NCBI RefSeq assembly: GCF_932294415.1
Contig: NC_065544.1
Location: 35,520,310 to 35,584,309 of the forward strand
Direction: 5' to 3'
DNA: 64,000 nucleotides
Source of the DNA: Quercus robur
Lineage: Eukaryota > Streptophyta > Magnoliopsida > Fagales > Fagaceae
Shown here: piece by piece, positions 45,409 to 59,300 of the stretch
Numbering within the stretch: the stretch's first letter is position 1
How the letters are laid out: each line of letters begins with the position of its first letter
Program-made: the position numbers and the translations under genes
Notes under the pieces: model-generated
The model's database searches: none
Told to the model about the DNA's origin: nothing
Seen by the model: the letters and a program-made list of their open reading frames with translations, nothing else

Positions 45409-46652
45409 ATCATGTGACTTGTAACTAGCTTAGGCATACTCAAATCCACCGCGACTTGACCTTTGACCCTATTGTGAGGCTGTAAGAGTGCACAAAAAGA
45501 AAGAGAAAAGCGTGTTTACTGGGAGATAATAACAGAATGTGTATAAAAAAATTAAGTGTAAAAATGCAAATCACACCCTTTAAATTTGGTCAATTGTCAT
45601 TTTAATCATGTAAGTTTTATTTTTATCATTTTAATCCTTTAAGTTCACATTTGCGATTATCATTAATCCTTCCTCCATTCTATTAAAAAGTTACCATGCA
45701 AGACGAACATTGATTATCAAAATATAAACTTACAAGACCAAAATGAATACAAAATTTATAGAACCAAAAATGACTATCGGCTAAACTTAAAATGATAATT
45801 TGTCTTTCTCAAAAAAAAAAAAAATATGATAATTTGTATTTTAGCTAAAATAAAAAAATAAAAAAAAATTTATAGTGTTATAGTATTAAAATTTTATTGT
45901 GTAATAATTATCAGGAGCTATGGGCGGAAGGACTAAGACTCTAAGAGTGACGGTATCTACGAATCTACGAGACCAAAATGACACTCTCTCACACACACAC
46001 ATATATAGAAGTGCAAGTTGAGACAGCGTCCAAGTCAAGCAGATGGAGAATTATTGCCATCCCTACAAATTCTACAATATACCACAACCATATCTATCGA
46101 TTACGAGGTAGATAAATTTTTGCATGAATGCAACATCGATTATGAGGCGAATAAAATTATGCACAAGAGCGAAACCTGTATATATTTTGACACCCAAAGA
46201 AATCTATATTCCCCCCAAAGTAGTTGATTCCATTCTATTGGGAATTTCAGATTAGGGTAGGGTTGGTGGGCTTGAGTTGTTATCCCTATGAGGCTTCACT
46301 CAACGAAGTCTTAACACTCATCTTGTCAGTTGAGGCTGTACATAAAAGTTACATGTTTAATGGTTACTGGCAATCAAAAACACAACAGGAAGTTGAATAA
46401 AATATATCTTTATGGAAATGAAACACCTATCCCCCTTGTGCAAGCAAAGCAGAGGGTAAGGAACCAAAAATCAAGCTACGAACAAGAATGATTAATTATC
46501 TTTGCAAGCAACTATAATACACAAGATAATTACCTCAAGCGATTCTCTTACGTGGAGAAACAACACCAAAAATAAAATATAAGATTAAATAGGAAAATAT
46601 GAGTAATGTTCCTATAATCTGATTGATCTTAACATCCAAGAAAAAGCTGCTT
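45409..46652. other. Spacer and 3' flank of the GH95 gene
   Basis: 45550-45810 shows weak inverted similarity (GTCATTTTAATC.TGTAAGTTT against its right side), related in sequence to the arms of the 38009 element, and may be a decayed foldback. 46440-46652 probably holds the GH95 3' UTR. No other gene seen. Confidence 0.45.
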
Positions 46653-49600
46653 CTAGACTGAGTATTTTTTCACACATTTTAACTGTGAATTGAATGTGTA
46701 GACTATGCCAGATAATATGTTTGCTGTGACTACAGTTCCTCTGTAGTGTAACATTTTTAAAGAATTCTGGTCCTTTGACCAAAGACCAACTTCATGAAGA
46801 TTGCCATCTTTCCAGCAGATGCTGACTGTCACCCCACCACGCGCCCTCAATCCTTTCACACAACCATCAGTCCATTTATCCCGGGGAAGAGCAGGAAGTA
46901 AGTACAGGTCCTCTATGGTGCTCTGGATAAGCATTTCTGAAACTGCTGCAATGAAACTGAAACCAAAATACTATTTAGCTGTGTTGATCACCAACATATT
47001 GATACCTCAATGTCAAAATCTAGTTGCAACAGGGTTTAAAGGAAAAAACAGCAGTTAAAATATATTGATTTGTTATTTTCAGATATTGCAAAGCTGCGAC
47101 ATGAACAAGAGACTTTGTCTGAGGCACATTAAAAGCAATTGAGTGTAGTGATACTTGCAAAAATAAAAATTCCACTGAAGGTTTCTTACTTTTTTTCCAC
47201 CTTAATTTCTGATTTTACTACAAGTTAACATGCTTATACAAAAGCACCAAAATGTGGACCCTGATACTAGCACATTAAACTTAAACAATGATGCTCCCGC
47301 ACTTGAAAAGATACAATTTATCAACAATATGACAAGGAAAATAAATACATTCATGCCACCCCCTCCCCACCCAAACCAAAAAGAAGAAAAAAGCCCTTCA
47401 ATCCTTCCCTTCTTTTCTTTTCTCTATTATGTTTTTAAAAAGTGCAACTCAAAGCTCAACTCCTGGAAGTTTGCAAAACCTACCAGATATACTTGGCATC
47501 AGGCTTTAGTAAGAACACAATCTTTTTTCTTTTTCTTTTTTTGAAAGGTTTAGAACTTTAGACAATCATTTGATGGTTGCCACAGTATCATTGGAATGCA
47601 CACAAAAACTGCTACTTACCCAAAGTTGGCATCAATCTGGAAAGGAGGGTGTGCTGCAAATAGATTACCATACAGTCCTCCTTCAAATGGTCTCTCAAAA
47701 TCTGGATCCACCAGCTTTATCAACTTCTTGACCATTCGATATGCATTGTTACTGTTGTAGAGACGCGCCCACAAAGCAGTTTTCCATGTAGTTGACCATC
47801 CCGGACCATCCTCTCCTGTTTAAAATGATGAAAAAGAAAGAAAGTAATATTATTTGACTACTGGTCCTAGCAATGTCAAACTTGATGAAGTCCAGAAAGC
47901 TACTCTAGATTTCAGGCTGCAAAATTTCATTAGAACAAGCTACTCTGTTGGAAGAAATAAGTTGGAGGCAAAAATCTAGAGTTCTTTGTGTTAAGGAAGG
48001 TGACAGGAACACTAAATTTTTTCATCGCATAGCTAACTCTCATAGGAGGGTTAATTCTATTGAGAGGCTTATGGTGGATGGGGCATTGTCTTCAGACCCG
48101 GCTGCTATAGCAGACTGTATCTCTCAGTTTTATAAGCAGCTTTATTTGGAGAATGTGGCTAATAGACCCGTATTAGATGATGTGGAGTTTGCTAGTATCT
48201 CGGTGGAAGATGCAAGTTGGCTAGATAGGCCTTTTGAGGAAGAAGAGGTGGTTGAGGTGATTAATGGTTTCAATGGTGACAAGGCACCTGGTCCAGATGG
48301 CTTTTCAATGGCATTCTTCCAGTCTTGTTGGGGCGTTTTGAAAACAGAAATTATGGCTGTGTTCCACAATTTCCATACTCAGGCGGTGTTTGAGAAGAGT
48401 CTTAATGCCTCATTCCTTGCCCTTATTCCTAAGAAAGTGGATGCTGTGGAGGTCAAGGACTTTCGGCCCATTAGTTTAGTTGGCGGGATTTATAAGATTA
48501 TCTCTAAGGTGTTGGCTAATCGCCTTCGTAGGGTGGCGCATGGGCTTATTTCGGATTCACAAAATGCTTTTGTGAAGGGTAGACAGATTTTGGATTCCGT
48601 CCTGATTGCTTCTGAATGTATTGATAGTAGATTGAAGTCAGGAGTTCCAGGTGTGTTATGTAAATTGGACGTGGAAAAGGCATATGATCATGTGTGCTGG
48701 GATTTTTTAATGTATATGCTGCAGCGTTGTGGTTTCTCTGAAAAATGGAGAAAATGGATATGGTATTGCATTTCAACTGTAAAGTTTTCTATTCTGATCA
48801 ATGGTAGCCCAACTGATTTCTTTGGTAGCTCTAGGGGGCTTCGGCAAGGGGATCCTTTATCTCCGTTGTTGTTTGATATTGTGATGGAGGCACTAAGCCG
48901 TATGTTGGATGTGGCTGCCTCTGTTGGGCAATTCTCAGGTTTTTCTGTGGGTAGTACGGCTGGTTCATCAGTGATGGTGTCTCACCTTTTATTTGCAGAT
49001 GACACTCTGATTTTTTGTGATGCTGAACCTTCTCAGATTGCTAATTTGAGGGCGATACTTGCTAGATTTGAGGAGGTCTCAGGGCTTCATATTAATTTGG
49101 GGAAGTCTGAGCTGGTTCCTGTTGGTGGAGTACACAATTTGGAGGATTTGGTGGGTTTGTTGGGGTGTGGGGAGTCTTCTTTGCCCTTGAAATATTTGGG
49201 TCTTCCTTTAGGTGCCAAATTTAAGGATTTATCTGTTTGGAATCCTATCCTAGAGAGAATGGAGAGGAGATTAGCAGGTTGGAAGAGAATGTATTTATCT
49301 AAAGGGGGTAAGGTGACTCTCATTAAAAGCTCACTCTCGTCTTTACCTACATACTTTCTTTCCCTTTTTCCTTTACCAGGGAAGGTGGCAAAGCGTATGG
49401 AGAAATTACAGAGAGACTTTTTGTGGAATAGGATTGGTGGTGAACCTAAAATACATTTAGTTAATTGGGCCAAGGTTTGTAGGCCTTTGCAGGAGGGGGG
49501 GTTGGGTATACGACGGTTGGGGAACTTTAATTCTGCATTGCTAGGTAAATGGTTGTGGAGGTATGGCATGGAGACTGATGCTTTATGGAGGAGGGTTGTA

Positions 49601-52600
49601 GAGGCAAAATATGGGAATATTTGGGGTGGTTGGTGTACGAAAAAGGTGACAAGTCCTTATGGAGCCAGCCTGTGGAGATACATTAGAAGTGGCTGGTTGA
49701 ACTTCTCTAAATTCCTTGTTTATGATGTGGGGGATGGTACTAGAGTGAAATTTTGGAAGCATTTGTGGTGTGGGGATGGTACTCTCCAAGAGGCATTTCC
49801 AGAGCTTTATTGTCTTAGTAGGTCAAAGGATTCCTCGGTGGCTGAAGTTATGGGTTGGTCTGCTGGGAGGTTTCACTGGAATGTGCAATTTCGTCGTCCA
49901 CCACAAGATTGGGAAGAAGAAGCCTTTGACCGGTTTATGGAATTGGTCTATTCTTCGACGGTGCGGGGGTTTGGTCCTGATAAGGTTTGTTGGAAACCTG
50001 CAAGGAATAGAGGTTTTGAGGTTAGAGGTTATTATAACTCATTCTACCCTCCTACTTTTGTTTCTTTTCCATGGAGAATGATATGGCAATCAAAGGTTCC
50101 CCCAAGGGTGGCATTCTTTTCTTGGTCTGCTTCCTTGGGTAAGATCTTAACAACAGATAACCTTCGTAAAAGACGAGTGATGGTGCTTGACTGGTGCTAT
50201 ATGTGTAAGAGGAGTGGGGAGTCGGTGGATCATCTTCTACTTCATTGCTCCATAGCTTGGGAGTTGTGGTCCATGGTTTTCTGCTTGTTTGGTATTCAAT
50301 GGGTTATGCCTCATACTGTTCTTGAGTTGTTTGAGGCTTGGCAAGGAAAGTTTGTGCGACATCGCCACATTGATGTTTGGAGAATGGTGCCTCATTGCTT
50401 GATTTGGTGCATTTGGCGTGAAAGGAATGATAGAAGTTTTGAGGGTTGTGAACGCTCTTTACTGGAGCTTAAGTCTTTTTTCCTACACACTCTCTTTGAA
50501 TGGAGTGTGGTTTTTTCTCATTTTTCTTGTTCTTCCTTTTCTTTGTTTCTTGACCGTTGTTCTTTTGTTTCTTGACTTGTGCCCCCATAGTACATCCCCA
50601 ATGTACTCGGTTTGGCAATCTTTTTATTATGAATAATATTATTACGTTATTTATCAAAAAAAAAATTTCATTAGTTGATATGCCAAAATCTTTACCATGG
50701 TAGCATGCATAGTGTGATGTCTAGTCCAATAAAAAGTCAAATTCCAAGTGAAAAGTTGGTATTTAAATATTTTAAATTTTATTGTGAGATATAATAGTAG
50801 ACCTCCTTTATTATTTAAAAGTCTGTATTCAATTGTGTGTGTGTTTGTATGTGCGTAGAAACAACATTTTGCATTTTAAAGTCACACAACATTTGGATTT
50901 TAACAGTTTCTATTGGTGATAATGTTTAACAATCTGATCATATAAGTATTTTATATTATAAGACATTTGAAAGTATAAGTATAAAATTCTCTAACACCCA
51001 TCCAATGTTATGTCATTCTGGTCACACCCAAGAGTCTCCAATAATCGCACTTGTGCTTTCTAGAGTTTATGCATCTTCTTCACCAATTTAGAATGACTTT
51101 TCAAAAATGTAAAATTAACACTTTTGTTCATTATTATGCAACAAATTTACATTTTGATTCCATTGAAAGATAAGGAATTAGAAAACAAAACAACCTCAAA
51201 TGAAAACCCAGAGCAAACGCCAATCAAACAGAAACCCACCAAAAAGGACACAAACCATTAAAGAAAGAACCATATTCAAATCAGGAGAAAAATGGAAATT
51301 AACCTTAAATTTCAAACATTATAATTAGTAGTTTAAAGTTTTTAAACTATATTTTTACTAGCATATTGAGTTTAAGAGACTCGATTTAGGGTCTATAAAT
51401 CGAGTTTTTGGGACTTGATTTTCATGGGTTGTTCACGTCTGATGTGGCACATTTTCCACATGGCATCTACCTGGAAATCAAGTCTCTAAGACTCGATTTA
51501 CATCTAAAAAGAAAACAAAGAAAACCACAGCTGACCCAAACACTGACAATTCTCAGCACCCCAAAATCACATAAACAGAACCCAAATTTCTTTCAAATTT
51601 CAAATACCAATATGCCTTCGATTCCCGAAGAGCCATTGCTAGCTCCAAACCCGGACCGGTTCTACATGTTCCCGATTCAGTACCCGAAGATCTGGGAGAT
51701 GTACAAGAAGGCCGAGGCCTCGTTCTAGACCGCCGAGGAGGTTGATCTCTCCGGCGACGTTCGTCACGGTCCGCAACAACCTCACCCAGCGCCACCCGTG
51801 GTCTGAGCTCGTCGACCCAGGTTGCGCTGGCCTGGGTCAGTTTGATTAGATTTTGTTCTTGGGTTTTTTGGGACTTTGGAAGTTTGAGAAAGGAGAGTGG
51901 GAGAAGAACTGAATCTGGGTCTCCACTCTCCAGACACTTGAAACATGAAAATATTTGTCCTGTGGATGTTACAGGTGGACACCACGTGAAAAAAAACGCC
52001 ACCTCAGACCCGATCAAAACATAAAAACCGACCCTCAAAAACTCGATTTATAGTCCAAAATCAAGCCTTTTAGTCTCGAGATGCTAGTAAAAAATATAGT
52101 TTGAAAACTTAGTCTACTAAATATAATGTTTGAAAATTAATGTTAATTTCCCGTTTTAGCCTTCAAATCATGTCCTCTTTTTAAGTGTTGCAGCAAACAA
52201 ACAACTAAAACACAAACCTGTTAGACCTACCACATTTGGATCTGAATCTAAAATTATTCTTAGATCCTCCTGTAACATGTCAACTCCCCTCAACAAGGGT
52301 GCATTAAAAAAAAAGGATCTTAGGGGGATGTTAATAGAACCTCAAACTTGGAGAGATGTTGGTTGATCAAAATTAGCACATTTTAGACTATATAATCTAT
52401 GCCTATCCCACAAAAAAAAAGGTTAAAGACTATTGTTCCAAATCTAGGGTGACATTGCAGCACCAAATAATCAATCTAGTTAGCTCCTAGCAAAATAAAT
52501 AAGTAAATAGAAAGATAATAAAAATTAACATAAATATACAAACCCCGTTTATAGAGAGAAGCCTCTGCAGCTTTACAGAGGTCCGGAGTTTTCTCAACAG

Positions 52601-55600
52601 TTATTGTGTGCCCAGGAAACAGCCCATATAGGTGCGAAAGATGTCGATGATGCACATCTGGGTCCTTAAAATCTTGTGCCTGTCTTAACACAGACTGAGT
52701 TTCTTATCTCATTGTATAAGCAAACTTCATTACTAACTCCAAAGCAAGAAGGTTTTATAATCAAGCTACTCACATACCCACTCCATAATGGAACCATCTC
52801 CGGCAATTTTTGTTGGATAAAGCCTTAGTAGAGCCTTGTGCACTCTTTCAACAAGATAATCCTCTTTCCTCCCCAGAACCTGTGGTCAAAATCTATCAGG
52901 ATATAAAGACATAGAATATAAGAAAATTAAAAGGAGGATTGTTTGTCTGGTATAGAATAAAAACTCCACCTCAGAAGCAGAAACAACAGCAGAAAAAACT
53001 TCTTTTATGATTGCCATGTCCATCGTTGACGAGTAGCTCACGGAAGCAGACTTACCATCAGGAGCAACAAAGTCATGCTCTGGAGAAGTTGAAGGGTTGG
53101 TTTCTAGGTATCCTCCACGGCCTTCGATCAACCAATCCAAAAGAAAACATGCACATCCTTCCAACAAAGGATATGCCTTGACTTTAAGAAAATCCTAATT
53201 AAGCACAAATGACAGAACATATTAGCAATGATTTGCATCCAGTAAGTTAGCTTGTGTTAGCAGAAATTATATCTGGTACTTAGCTGCAACATTAACAAAA
53301 GTGTGTTTAAGAAAGGTAAAAAAAAAAATATATATATATATATATATTCAAGCCCCATAAGTAAAATATGTTATTCCTTGATCTAGTAAAGTAGCACTAA
53401 AAATATGAGACACAAGTACCACAGCACTCCGCATGAGCTTGATATGTGTGTGTGTGCGTGTGAGGCTATTCACACATCAACATAAATGTTCATGACAATT
53501 GGTATAGCATGAGTGGTTGTGTGTTACTTTCTACAGTTTTCATACCTTTTGTTAGAAGTTGATGTGTTCTGGTTCAGCACATGAGCAGCTGTGTGATAGT
53601 TTGTCTGAGCTTATGTACATAGTTGAGCTTGTTTACGGGCTTTAGCTTTGGACAATTGGTTCACCAACAAGTTTATTTTATCACATCAAAAAATTAAAAT
53701 TTAACAGACTTATTAATTAGCTAAGCCTAAATTTCAGGGCCCTTGCACATTACTTCATAAGTAGGGTACTAAGGACCATCTGTCACCTAAAAGAACTAAC
53801 GGAAGTACTTTTTTCAATTTGTTTCAGTGGTCCAATTCTAGTACAAAGGGCAATCTTGAAGACTTACAAAGCTAACCTAGGATTTCATCTACTACAGGTT
53901 CCACCTTAGTACCATCTGTCACCTAAAAGAACTAACGGAAGTACTTTGTTCAACTTGTTTCAGTTGTCCAATTCTAGTACAAAGAGAAATCTTGAAGACT
54001 TGCAAAGCTAACCTAGGATTTCATCTACTACAGTTTCTACCTATTAGAAGAGTGCTTTTCTATAACCTTCCTCTCACAAGGAGCAGATTTTTATGCCAAC
54101 AATAGACTGAAGCTATAAACATGTTACAAAAAAAATAAAGAATCTTACCTTGTCTAATGTATAGGTATAGTGATCCCATAAATGGGTACAAAGCCATGCT
54201 CCACCCATCGGCCATAACGCCCAATCAACATTACCTTGATCTGCTGATGTTTTTGCCCAAATGTCAGACTTATGATGTACAACCCAACCACTTGCTTCAT
54301 AATTTACCTGTAACATTCTGCGATGAGATAGTTTACCAATAACATTTTGTGATATAAAAAAATTGCACATAGGAATATACAAATGAAAATTATTTATTGG
54401 AAAAACAGTCATATCAAATGCCAAAGGTGTTAACAGAGATCATGCTAGTTTTAGGCCTTCTGATGCTTCATTGCCTAAGTTATATAAACAAATTTTCATC
54501 GTTTAGGCTGCCTCCACTTTTCAGAAAGCTGACAACTGTTTCTGCATTGATTCATCTGGATAAGCACTATGCTGTCCCAACGGCACAGTATAAAGTATAA
54601 CAGCATTGAGTTAGAGACTAAACTTCCCTATTATAAGATTACCAAAAAATTTTGTCATGAAAACCTCATATGCACAGGCAAATGCAAGACTTCCTCATCT
54701 TAGTCTATTACTATTTCTGTATGCCCGCTACTTAAAATGAGAATGCTAACTTGCACGATTTGAGAATGTTCAAAATTGGCTTGACATGAGAACATTTTAA
54801 TAAATGTTTTAGCAACAAAAACAAATAATATGGATGAAATAGAATAATTTGATTTAAGGCCTTAATATAAACTAGAATGGGGAAACTGTCTTACTTCAGC
54901 GGTTTTACGCCCATTAATTGACAAAGAGGAAATGAAATCAAACAACGGCTCTTGGCACTCGCTAAGGTTGCAAGGAAGGGAAGGCCAATAATTCATTTCA
55001 AGATTAATGTTCAAGTGAGGAGCTCCGCTGAACACAAACATGAAGGGGTTAGTAACTCTCAGACTAAATCTTGATGCAAGTAATTTACAAGTAATTGCAG
55101 GTGTGTAGGTGCTTTATGACTTATCAATATCTTACATCAATGTGTGACCGCTTATAGGAAGAGGTTTAGGCAAATTTTGCATATTATTTGACATGCAAAA
55201 AAGTAGAAACTCAAGTACTTTTAGATATGACAGATATTCTCGTTTCTATCTCGCACTCTTTTATGTCTTTCTAGACAACCTCATTTCCTGCACAATCTTT
55301 TTACTGGGGATATCAAAATCTCCCAAATAATTAGAGAGATGGACAAGGAATATAAACACTTCTAAAAGTCCATAAGAAATTCTGAGGAAAAAAGGAGAGA
55401 AGCATCCTTTGATTCTCCAATTATTTTTAAATTGGAACGGTGACAAAAATTAAAGATATAAATTACTTCTAATGCATCCAAGTATGACCGCCACATGGCA
55501 AACAAAGTAGAGTACCATATACTTAAAATTTAGATTACCTCATGTACAAGAAAACAGAACAATTGCAATAGTGAAAGATGAGGTTACAAACTCATCAAGC

Positions 55601-56271
55601 TGCATTAATTAAGGTCTTTCCTTTGGTTAGAAATTGCCTCAAATTCTAATTTTGAATTTGTTTTGGGCTTTCTTAGTATGAAAAGTCTTTAGGAAGTAAA
55701 TTGGTATTCCTTATCCAGTGAGAAAGGTATTCTATTCTAGTCCACTAAGGAACAGGTATTTAAGTATTTTATAAAAACAATATTGCAAAGATTTGGTAAT
55801 TTTAGCCCAAGAGGGGGAAAATGGAAAAGTGGAAAATGGAAAAATGAGAAGACTCTTAGAAGAACAAAGAGAGGTTTCTTCAAGAGTACTTTGGTAGTAC
55901 TTTTGGGGTTGAAAGATACCTGTGTGTGAGTTGGGAGTTTGTTATTGTGTAAGTGTGAGAGCCTCGGGTGTATTGGAGCTTTGGGATTGTGAGCATCTCG
56001 TTTTTAAGTTTGTTGGTTGGTATTGAAAATTTGATTTGGGTGTAATTGGAGTCGGACTAGTTTATGTTTGTGAGATTTGTCAGAGTTTTTGTGTGATTGT
56101 AATTCCTATTATTAATAATGCATTTTTGGTTGACATTGACTGTGGCTGTAATGCTATATACATAAAGTTTGTCAAACCATGTTAAATTTTGTGTCTTGTA
56201 TTGCTTTTCAATGTTTTGAGTGTTCTTCACAACATTTGATATATCTGAAGTACACACTAAACCACTGCTGA

Positions 56272-56306
<35 letters not shown>

Positions 56307-59300
56307 TGAGAGAGAGCAGAAAATATCAAGCAAAATAAAAATACAGCAAAAGTGGATGAGAGAAAGAACAATAGTTAAAAGAATGAGGAGAATATAACAT
56401 ACTCCCATTTTGGATGAAGTTCGTTATTCCATAGTCCCTGCAGGTTTGCCACTTGAGTTCCAGGCCGTGAACAAGAAATAAGTAGATATCGTCCATACTG
56501 GAAAAGAAGCTCCACCAAGGAAGGATCCTCATCAGTTTGAAAAGATTTCACTCTCTCTGCAGTTGAAACTGTATAATCTTTACATCCTTCAAGATATAAA
56601 TCAGTTGCTGCAGATGCATGTTTCTCCAGAGACCCAACAGATATTGAGCGTTTTGCAAGCTGCAGTGAGAGACGATGAAAAAGATTCTGATAATCATCCA
56701 GATGATGTGCATAAAGATCAGAGTATGACAAATCCCTAATTCGTTTCAATGCACTGATAGACTCTGCTGTGGGATTCCTTTTAGAATCTAAAGGCTTCAT
56801 GAATGGCCCATCAAATGAAGATGAAGCGACTAAAAGCAAAATAGCCCAATCTGAACCCTCAACCCTCAACTTCTTGTCATCCAAAACATGAATCACACCT
56901 CTGCCATCACTAATCTGTAAATCAAGAACTGCAGAAAACTTAATTCCCTTTGAATTGCCATTTGCATCCCTTGCTGGGGGCAACCTTTCACCAGGACAGC
57001 TTCCTTCCATAATAACCTGATTTTTGTCATTAATGTAAGAATGATGATCTAACTTGCTATCTAGAGACACTGAGAATGATAGACACCCTGGTTTGCTTCC
57101 AGAAATCTTTGTCACAATCACTTGATCAGGATTGGAAGCAAAGTGTTCCCTTGTAAATTCTACATCACCCACAGAATATTTTACTCGTACTGTCGCAGTA
57201 TCCAAGTCCAACTCTCTGTGGTACGTTTCTTCAGCATATGTAAGATGGGAAGCATCAAACTCCAGCTTGATGTCACCAAGAAGTTGGTAAACCTGGATCA
57301 TCACTAGTTAATCATTACAATATAATACCCAGACATAGTTGAGCTTTCTCCGTGAATGAATTAATCAACCTCAACAATGAAGATCACGAGCTTTTAAAAA
57401 TGTACAGAAAACTAGGATACCCTATATACCAGTAATGCAGGGCAACGAACTCTCAAGGGGAACATTTGTTTGAAAATTAAAAAAGAGAACAATACAAACG
57501 AATAGAACCTAAGATTCAGCCCCTAGAGATGAAAACAACAACAAAAATACCTAGGAATCACCACCCAGAGTTGCTCGGAATCAACACCAAACATGAGAAA
57601 AAGATACGAACGCAAGAATCACCATCTAGGGCTTGCTTGATATCACTACCAAGCACTGGAATTCCATGCGTTGACAGATTCTATCACCTTTTAAGGCAAA
57701 TTTCTTTCTTGAAACAAAGACCACTTTCATAGTTACTTACATAGTTGATGCTGAAAAACACAATATTATTTTGGGTAGCCATAATCCCCCCCTCCCCGAA
57801 AGAAAAACAAAAAATAATTCATAACATTCTTATTTATCAAATGCAGTTTGGGATATAAAAGCCTATATATAAAATACACCACCAAAACAGTTTCAACAAT
57901 CGCTATAAAGTTACATGTACAGGGTAATAAAAAGATTAACAACTATATTAAAGGAAATGAATAACACACCTCAGCTAGATTTCCAGTCAACTTGATGGCC
58001 GCTTCAGTAGCTTCTGCGTATTTACCATTGTCAACAAGTTTTCTGACCTCTAATAGAGCCTCTGGAGCATTAGGGTTAGTGTAGTTGCCTGGTGTCCCAG
58101 TCCAGAGTGTGTCATCTGAAAATTTTTGTACACTATGAGTTGTCCACTTCTCTGCTCATTTGTATGTCACACAAAGCCATGAAACAAACGTATATTTCCT
58201 ATTATTATAAACTTTGATTATTATTGTTAATCTATTTCAGATGCTCCATTTGGTTGCCAATTAACTATAGAAATAAAATAAAAAATTTGGACTTCAGATC
58301 TTCCATAATCTAGTCGCAGAAGAAACATCCACCCATCTGGGCATAACACCAATTGTACTAGTACAGCATAATGCAAAAAACTGATGATATTATTAATCAG
58401 AAGATTATCTGACATGTGATATCTATGAACCTTATTTTCATTGGTAAGTAACACAAGCACCCGATGGATATTGAACCCATGACCTCACCTTCCACCTAGC
58501 ACTAATATGATATCTATGAGCTTTGCCTAACGCATGTCAAACTTGATTGAAATAAAGCAGCCAATTAAACAATCAGTATCACAATCAATACTAAAATTAC
58601 TCCAAAAACTAAAAGCAGAAGCTACTGCACAACTTTGGTAATGGAAGAAAACTCCATAATTAGCAAAGACAGCCACAAAAGTCCTGCATTCACATGTTAA
58701 TCATTCCAAGCAATTCAGACCATTTCAGCTAAAAAATAATTGTCCATATGTATAATTTTCGGGTGCTACAAAAATAAGGAAATTAAAAGCAAAATGAAAC
58801 TTCCTATCATATCACTTTTCCCAACTTTCAAAGCTAATGCACCTACACAACAGTTATAACAGCATTAGAAGCTTCACTTCACTTCCTATCATATCACTTC
58901 TCACAAATTTTGTACTAAAACCATTTTAGGCCTTTTAGCAAGTAAAAATTATCACAATATGTACTGTGCGTTTGGATAAACTATTGCAAAACAGTATTTG
59001 GGGTTGCTGTTACTAAACGGGGTTTTGGGTTTTAAAAGCGCACTTTTAGCTCCCAAAACGCCTATTCAAACTGATCCTTATTTATATATATATTCTTGCT
59101 CCACGATGATTGCTCCATTTGAACCCCAAATCTTACAAGATGAGCTAACCGTAAATGTGGCTTTGGTTACATAGTAGTACCATTGAGCTGGAGAGTCTCA
59201 GACGCGACACCGCCCCAGACCATGGCTCCAAGGCGGCCGTTGCCAATGGGAAGCGCGTCGGTCCAGTGGTTGGCCGCCCCATTGAACGTGACTTTCAGAG

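Larger units (their letters stand above)
51284..52161. mobile_element. Pack-MULE carrying captured host gene sequence
   Basis: A perfect 9-bp duplication TTCAAATCA lies at 51275-51283 and 52162-52170. The ends are GGAGAAAAATGGAAATTAAC and, reversed, GGCTAAAACGGGAAATTAAC. The inverted arms run about 190 bp each and share TTTCAAACATTATA, TAAATCGAGTTTTT and CACGTGG/CACATGG. The 500-bp interior is GC-rich, unlike its surroundings, and encodes the start of a ribonucleotide reductase small subunit. It sits inside GH95 intron 8. Confidence 0.9.
47816..52543 (-). other. GH95 intron 8, 4.7 kb, holding a LINE and a Pack-MULE
   Basis: The donor at 52543 (GTTTGT) and the acceptor at 47816 (TTTAAACAG) flank it. 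LINE C and the Pack-MULE account for about 3.6 kb; the other GH95 introns are 90 to 1375 bp. Confidence 0.9.

Noticed and set aside
55640..56110. LTR fragment in GH95 intron 3
   Set aside because: Sequence flavour is suggestive but no ends, duplication or internal match could be shown.
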